Below, in pieces: positions 4,736-8,553 of a stretch of DNA of 8,553 nucleotides. Positions within the stretch are counted from its first letter, which is position 1. The number at the start of each line of letters is the position of its first letter. The DNA comes from Halomonas sp. (GTDB taxonomy: Bacteria; Pseudomonadota; Gammaproteobacteria; Pseudomonadales; Oleiphilaceae), in the NCBI GenBank assembly GCA_007135745.1, contig SLIH01000169.1, positions 1 through 8,553 on the forward strand, read 5' to 3'. The notes beneath the pieces are model-generated. The model was not told where the DNA came from. It ran no database searches and was given only the letters and a program-made list of their open reading frames with translations. Both the position numbers and the translations under genes were made by a program.

Positions 4736-5857
4736 CTATGGCTCAGAGCCCGGCGGTGCGTGACTGTCGGACTCCATGCTTCGGCTCAAGCCTGCTTTCG
4801 CTTGCCGCCAGACTGCAATAATGAACGCGGTCAGGGGCACCGCGAGTATCATGCCGATAATGCCGCCCAGTGCGATGCCCCAGAAGATCACGGAGATCAC
4901 GACCAGCGCGGGGTGCAGCCCCGACCGATTAGCCATGATTCTGGGTGTCAGCAGCCAACTCTCCACCAGCTGGACGACCAGGAACACGAGCAGGCTCAGC
5001 CCCAGCAGCTGCAGGCCTCCCTCGGGCTGCAGGTAAGCCAATGGCAGAACGACAAGCAGCCCGACAATGGTGCCCAGAAAGGGCACGATATTGAGAAGGC
5101 CCAGGATCAGGCCGACGAGTATGCCGCCCTTGAGCCCGACTATCGTGAAACCCGTGGCAAGCATGGCGCCCATGACCACCGCAATCACCAACTGACCCTG
5201 AAAAAAACCCGTTACCTGACTCACAAAGACATCGACAAAATACATGACCCGCCGCTGTGTGCTGGAACTGAACACCGAGAGTATTTCCTTGGCCTGATCG
5301 CGTAGCCGGTGACCGGACAGAAGCGTAAAGAACAGCAACAAGGGCACGAAGCCCAGGGTCACCAGCGCACCGGCGTAGGACCTCAGTGTCTTGCCGGTGT
5401 CTTCCATGCTGGGCGTCAGATTCGCGAATGTGCCATCCTCCGCCCGGTCCACGAGCATCTGGGTCAGGTCCGGAAAGCGGCGTGACAGTCCTTCGACGAT
5501 TCCGGGTGCAATCTCGAGGAATTGAGCAGCCTGGCGATACAGGGTCGGAACAAGCAGCAACAGGCTCCCAACGATCATCCCGATGAAAAGCAGCACGACA
5601 ATGCTCGTGGCCACGACACGGGGCATTCCCGTCCATCTTTCGAGGTGATCCACCACCGGATACAGAATCAGGGCGAGAATGCCCGCTACGGATAATGGCA
5701 TGATCAGGTTGAAGAAGAACGACAGGCTCTGGCCCAGAATCCAGACCACAAGGCCGATGAGTACGGCGAAGGCGATGATCAGGAACAGAATCGCAGTAAC
5801 CCGAAACAGGCGGCGTTCCACCGTTCCGAACAACCGGGTTTCAGGGTTTGGGCTCAT
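4736..5857 (-). CDS. AI-2E family (PerM/TqsA-like) inner-membrane transporter
   Basis: A 373-residue polytopic membrane protein of the AI-2E exporter family, whose usual length is 340-380. Hydrophobic segments lie at about 20-42, 50-68, 82-104, 163-181, 222-242, 245-276, 283-298 and 317-350, with a soluble region at about 106-160. Family marks are GFFQGQL (217-223), GLLNIVPFLGT (253-263), ESWLLTPRI (299-307), GLHP (313-316) and the closing GGIIGMILAVPLTA (331-344). Members export autoinducer-2 (TqsA) or are tied to Na+/H+ antiport or unknown permease roles (PerM), so the substrate is not predictable. The ATG at 5857 lacks a clear Shine-Dalgarno sequence. It is divergent from the Na/Pi cotransporter. 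The C-terminal tail after residue 352 is charged and cytoplasmic. Confidence 0.9.
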   Translation of the reverse strand: MSPNPETRLFGTVERRLFRVTAILFLIIAFAVLIGLVVWILGQSLSFFFNLIMPLSVAGILALILYPVVDHLERWTGMPRVVATSIVVLLFIGMIVGSLLLLVPTLYRQAAQFLEIAPGIVEGLSRRFPDLTQMLVDRAEDGTFANLTPSMEDTGKTLRSYAGALVTLGFVPLLLFFTLLSGHRLRDQAKEILSVFSSSTQRRVMYFVDVFVSQVTGFFQGQLVIAVVMGAMLATGFTIVGLKGGILVGLILGLLNIVPFLGTIVGLLVVLPLAYLQPEGGLQLLGLSLLVFLVVQLVESWLLTPRIMANRSGLHPALVVISVIFWGIALGGIIGMILAVPLTAFIIAVWRQAKAGLSRSMESDSHAPPGSEP

Positions 5858-5954
5858 GTGTCATGCCATCGTACCTTCGCGACTTTGCTTACCCTAGCTG
5901 TGCCTACGACGCCAGTCGGTGCGTTCAGGCACACATACCGAAAAAGCCGCCAAA

Positions 5955-6027
5955 CGCTCTGAAAATTGATATGTGACGTTTATGGGACAGCCGGATGCGG
6001 TATAATCCGCGCGCATTTTTCAGAGCG
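5955..6027. repeat. Perfect 11-bp inverted repeat bracketing the Na/Pi cotransporter promoter
   Basis: CGCTCTGAAAA at 5955-5965 is the exact reverse complement of TTTTCAGAGCG at 6017-6027, separated by 51 bp. The -10 box at 6001-6006 lies between the arms. With transcription starting near 6013, the arms fall at about -58 to -48 and +4 to +14. This suits two operator half-sites bound cooperatively or by looping. The match ends sharply at both sides of each arm. Confidence 0.6.
5978..6006 (+). promoter_or_regulatory. Sigma-70 promoter of the Na/Pi cotransporter gene
   Basis: TATAAT at 6001-6006 is a perfect -10 hexamer, framed by GCGG and CCGC, with a GC-rich discriminator (CCGCGCGC). The hexamer 17 bases upstream (5978-5983, GTTTAT) is a poor -35, which suggests help from an activator. 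The start would be near 6013, giving a leader of about 43 bases with AGGG 8 bases before the ATG at 6056. Confidence 0.65.
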
Positions 6028-6055
6028 ACGTGAACCCAGTGACAGGGCCTGATCG

Positions 6056-7804
6056 ATGACCTATACGCTTTTTGACTTTCTTCAACTGATTGGTGCCCTG
6101 GGTGTTTTCATCTTCGGCATGAAAATATTCAGTGAAGGACTCCAGAATGTTGCGGGGCATCGTCTCAAGGCCATTCTCGGCGGCATGACGCGTAATCGCT
6201 TCACTGGCGTGTTAACCGGTTTCGGAACCACCGCCATCACCCAGTCCTCCACGACCACCACGGTCATGACGGTGAGTTTTGTCAATGCCGGTCTACTGAC
6301 CTTTGTGCAGTCCACGGGCGTCATCATGGGGGCAAATATTGGCACCACCATCACCGCCTGGATGGTGTCGGTTTTTGGCTTCAAGTTCCAGATCACGCCC
6401 ATCGCACTGGCGTTGATCGGTATCTTTTTCGGTTTCATGTTCTCCCGCAACAGCCGCTGGCGTAACGTGGCCGAAGCCATGGTGGGTTTCGGTATCCTTT
6501 TCATTGGCCTGGAGTTCATCAAGGGGGCGGTGCCCGACATTGATACTAATCCTGCCATGTTCGCTTTTCTGGATGGCTTCTCGGAGTTTGGCTACTTTTC
6601 GCTGATCCTGTTCGTTTTTGTGGGGGCCATCCTCACGCTGCTGACGCAGTCCTCGTCCGCCGCCACGACCATAACGCTGGTCATGCTGTTTGAAGGCTGG
6701 ATTTCCTTTCCCATAGCGGCGGCGATGATTCTGGGCGAGAACATCGGGACGACGGTGACGGCGAACATCGCCGCCCTGGTGGGGAATGTCTATGCCAAAC
6801 GTGCGGCGCGATTCCATTTCTTTTTCAACGTCATTGGTGTGATCTGGATGATGGCCATCATGTATCCGGTGCTGCACCTGATGGACGTTGCCATCCAGAC
6901 ATTCCTGGGCACGACCATGTCTGTTATGGATGGAGAAATTGAATCCCGTGCCAATGCGACCCTGGCGGTGTCGCTGTTTCATACCACCTTCAACGTGGCC
7001 AACGTGATACTGATGTTTGCGTTTGTGCCCTATCTGGTGCGATTTGTGGAGCGCATTCAGCCGGATCGTGGCGGTGAGGAAGAGGATTTTCACCTTCGTT
7101 ATATCAGTGCAGGCATGATGTCTTCGCCCGGCCTGGCCGTGGAGCAGGTACAGAAAGAAATTCAGCGCTTTGCCGGTATCGTGGAGACGATGCACGACTC
7201 CGTATACGAACTACTGTTTTCGCTCAAGGTGGACCGGGAAGCGTTGTTGAAACGCATTCACCAATACGAGCGCACAACGGACCGGCTGGAGATCGAGATT
7301 TCTGATTATCTGGTGAGTATGAGTGAGCGTTCCCATCTGGAGCACGTGACCACCGAGCGAATCCGCTTCATGCAGATGATGATCAACGACCTGGAGCGTA
7401 TTGCCGACATCTATTACCAGATCTCCAAGCTCTCTGAACGGATGAAGGAAAATGGCGCGGAATGGTCGGAAGATGCTGCTCAGGAAATAGCCCATATGAT
7501 GGATGGATTGCGCGATGCAATCCAGTTCATGAGCCACAACGTGTGCGAGGAGCCGGAAGCTGTTGACCTGAAGAAAGCCATTGATCTGGAAAATCAGGTG
7601 GATGCGCTGCGCGATCGCTACCGGGAAGCCCATTTTGCCCGGCTTGAAGCCGGGAAATACACGCCCAGTGCCGGTGTTACCTTTATCGATGTACTTAACC
7701 GGCTGGAGCGTATAGGCGATCACGTGCTCAACGTCAACGAATCCGCCTCTGGCCGACGCCTCAAGGCGATGCGGATAATGGGGCTTATCGGGCAGGAGAC
7801 CTGA
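6056..7804 (+). CDS. Na+/Pi cotransporter family protein with C-terminal PhoU-like domain
   Basis: A 582-residue inner-membrane protein that imports, or in some family members exports, inorganic phosphate coupled to sodium. It has the two inverted Na_Pi_cotrans repeats. The first shows Q63-S-S-T, followed by G92-A-N-I-G-T-T98. The second shows Q198-S-S-S-A, followed by G227-E-N-I-G-T-T233. The paired QSS and G-x-N-I-G-T-T motifs form the substrate and sodium site in the SLC34/NptA superfamily. Membrane segments end near residue 335. The rest (about 350-570) is a soluble PhoU-like helical bundle (RFAGIVETMHDSVYELL, RIRFMQMMINDLERIADIYY, and NRLERIGDHVLNV near the end), as in E. coli YjbB. The E/D-R-I-x-D motifs are typical metal-binding PhoU signatures. 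AGGG lies 8 bases before the ATG. It is monocistronic, with its own promoter and a hairpin after the stop. No phosphate regulator or Pst gene is nearby. Confidence 0.92.
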   Translation: MTYTLFDFLQLIGALGVFIFGMKIFSEGLQNVAGHRLKAILGGMTRNRFTGVLTGFGTTAITQSSTTTTVMTVSFVNAGLLTFVQSTGVIMGANIGTTITAWMVSVFGFKFQITPIALALIGIFFGFMFSRNSRWRNVAEAMVGFGILFIGLEFIKGAVPDIDTNPAMFAFLDGFSEFGYFSLILFVFVGAILTLLTQSSSAATTITLVMLFEGWISFPIAAAMILGENIGTTVTANIAALVGNVYAKRAARFHFFFNVIGVIWMMAIMYPVLHLMDVAIQTFLGTTMSVMDGEIESRANATLAVSLFHTTFNVANVILMFAFVPYLVRFVERIQPDRGGEEEDFHLRYISAGMMSSPGLAVEQVQKEIQRFAGIVETMHDSVYELLFSLKVDREALLKRIHQYERTTDRLEIEISDYLVSMSERSHLEHVTTERIRFMQMMINDLERIADIYYQISKLSERMKENGAEWSEDAAQEIAHMMDGLRDAIQFMSHNVCEEPEAVDLKKAIDLENQVDALRDRYREAHFARLEAGKYTPSAGVTFIDVLNRLERIGDHVLNVNESASGRRLKAMRIMGLIGQET

Positions 7805-7814
7805 TTGATCCCTC

Positions 7815-7834
7815 GGGCAGGGGAATGCCTGCCC
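7815..7834. terminator. Hairpin between the convergent Na/Pi cotransporter and EamA genes
   Basis: GGGCAGG (7815-7821) pairs perfectly with CCTGCCC (7828-7834) around a 6-base loop, 10 bases after the cotransporter stop and 34 bases beyond the stop of the facing EamA gene. No T run follows on the plus strand (TATCGTT), so intrinsic termination would be inefficient. The position between convergent genes still supports a terminator role. Confidence 0.55.
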
Positions 7835-7868
7835 TATCGTTACGCCAAGAAGTGAAGGCTCGAATCAG

Positions 7869-8552
7869 TCAGACATCCTTGACTGGAGGTTGTGCCGCAT
7901 TTGAGTGCACGCTCAATGCCGTCACTGTGATGAGTATCAGAGCCATCCCCAGAATCTGCATGCCCACCAGGCTTTCATCCAGAACCACAACACCGAACAG
8001 AGACGCGGTGACTGGTTCCACCATTGCCACGATCGAAGCCACGGCCGGTGCTGTATGATTCAGTCCGATGATATAAAGAACGAACGACAATCCGGCACCG
8101 AATACACCCAGCGCCACGAACAATGGCCAATCCGGTGTGGTCAGGGCCGCGGCTGTCTGGTCCCCATCGCCCGGCCAGATCAGGATGATGGCAAGTACCG
8201 CAAACGCAATGGCGAGTATCGCCTGTGGACTGCCGTGTGGCGCCGCATACTTAAAGCCGAAAATGAATACGGCGTAGGAGAGTCCGGCAAGCAGCCCGGC
8301 GCCCACACCGATCGCCGTAACGCCGCTGGCGCTGATGTCGTAGATCTGGGTAAGCAACACGATACCTGCCATCACCACGGCGATTGCGGCCCACTTCAGT
8401 GGGGTGGGGGTTTCAAGCTTCAATGCGAATGACACGAGATACACGAACACGGGAGCGCAGTACATCAATGTCGCTGCAACCGCGACACTGCCGTGCGCGA
8501 TACTCAGAAAATAGAACGAGAAGTTACCTGCGACGCCGAGTCCGGCAACCGC
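7869..8552 (-). CDS. EamA/DMT-superfamily transporter, 5' end outside the window
   Basis: The frame is open through the right edge, so at least 227 C-terminal residues are present and the true start is not visible. The apparent starts at 8468 and 8465 are internal. The visible part begins in the first EamA repeat (NFSFYFLSIAHGSVAVAATL, then MYCAPVFVYLVS), where the conserved end-of-helix proline appears in YCAPVFV. It then has the hinge and the second repeat (GLLAGLSYAVFIFGFKYA, with ALGVFGAGLSFVLYIIGL and the closing PVTASLFGVVVLDESL). The A-P-A-V-A-S-I-V-A-M-V-E-P stretch with its E-P pair and the GxxLDE-type ending are typical of the DMT family. These proteins are inner-membrane exporters or importers of amino acids, metabolites or drugs, and the substrate is unknown. 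It faces the Na/Pi cotransporter. Confidence 0.9.
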   Translation of the reverse strand, partial: AVAGLGVAGNFSFYFLSIAHGSVAVAATLMYCAPVFVYLVSFALKLETPTPLKWAAIAVVMAGIVLLTQIYDISASGVTAIGVGAGLLAGLSYAVFIFGFKYAAPHGSPQAILAIAFAVLAIILIWPGDGDQTAAALTTPDWPLFVALGVFGAGLSFVLYIIGLNHTAPAVASIVAMVEPVTASLFGVVVLDESLVGMQILGMALILITVTALSVHSNAAQPPVKDV

Positions 8553-8553
8553 T

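Noticed and set aside
4929..5636. A 235-residue minus-strand frame within the AI-2E permease gene
   Set aside because: It is the permease in a shifted frame, giving a Gly/Arg/His-rich sequence without hydrophobic segments. The permease frame is full length, so no frameshift is needed.
6293..7195. A 300-residue minus-strand open frame inside the Na/Pi cotransporter gene
   Set aside because: It is rich in His, Arg and Gln with no domain signal, and lies opposite a gene with clear family motifs. It is a codon-bias shadow.
6056..8552. Defence or secretion system around the transporters
   Set aside because: The genes are unrelated housekeeping-type transporters in mixed orientation, with no nuclease, helicase, reverse transcriptase or effector domain nearby.

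Overview
The window reads as an ordinary chromosomal stretch of a moderately GC-rich gammaproteobacterium, probably marine and Marinobacter-like. That guess rests on the family mix: a VPAPA-type PEP-CTERM tail, a DUF4426-like lipoprotein, a YqjD/YqjE-type operon, a PerM-type AI-2E exporter and a PhoU-fused Na/Pi cotransporter. The genus is inference. I see no tRNA, rRNA, CRISPR array, insertion sequence, phage integrase or toxin-antitoxin pair.

Left part (1-2510). The 3' end of a PEP-CTERM exported protein (+) converges on a GFA-type zinc-binding protein (-), with a strong GC hairpin between them. A divergent intergenic region carrying two inverted repeats leads to an unassigned 88-residue three-helix membrane protein (+). 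This converges on a DUF4426-like anchored periplasmic protein (-). Divergent from the latter is a 59-residue protein that resembles only the membrane N-terminus of PLD-family enzymes (+).

Middle (2510-4700, all on the minus strand). A compact operon, read from high to low coordinates, encodes a DUF883/YqjD-like protein, a YqjE-like holin-superfamily membrane protein and a small YqjK-position protein. The last two overlap by ATGA. An isolated 110-residue RsbRD_N-like sensor domain follows 53 bp later and looks like the stump of a larger signalling gene. Upstream of the operon is a 201-bp gap with nested inverted repeats and a possible 44-codon ORF, then a PaaI-like hotdog thioesterase.

Right part (4736-8553). 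A full-length AI-2E-family permease (-) is divergent from a 582-residue Na/Pi cotransporter with a C-terminal PhoU-like domain (+). Their 198-bp spacer holds a clear -10 box (TATAAT) flanked by a perfect 11-bp inverted repeat. The cotransporter converges, through a hairpin, on an EamA/DMT transporter that runs off the right edge.

The genes do not form one pathway. The common theme is inner-membrane and envelope proteins, several of them very small, with some likely stress-related. I did not find a convincing new multi-gene system. The best leads are the inverted repeat around the cotransporter promoter, the orphan sensor domain behind the YqjD/E operon, the anchored DUF4426-like protein with a long N-terminus, and structured sequence in two intergenic regions.
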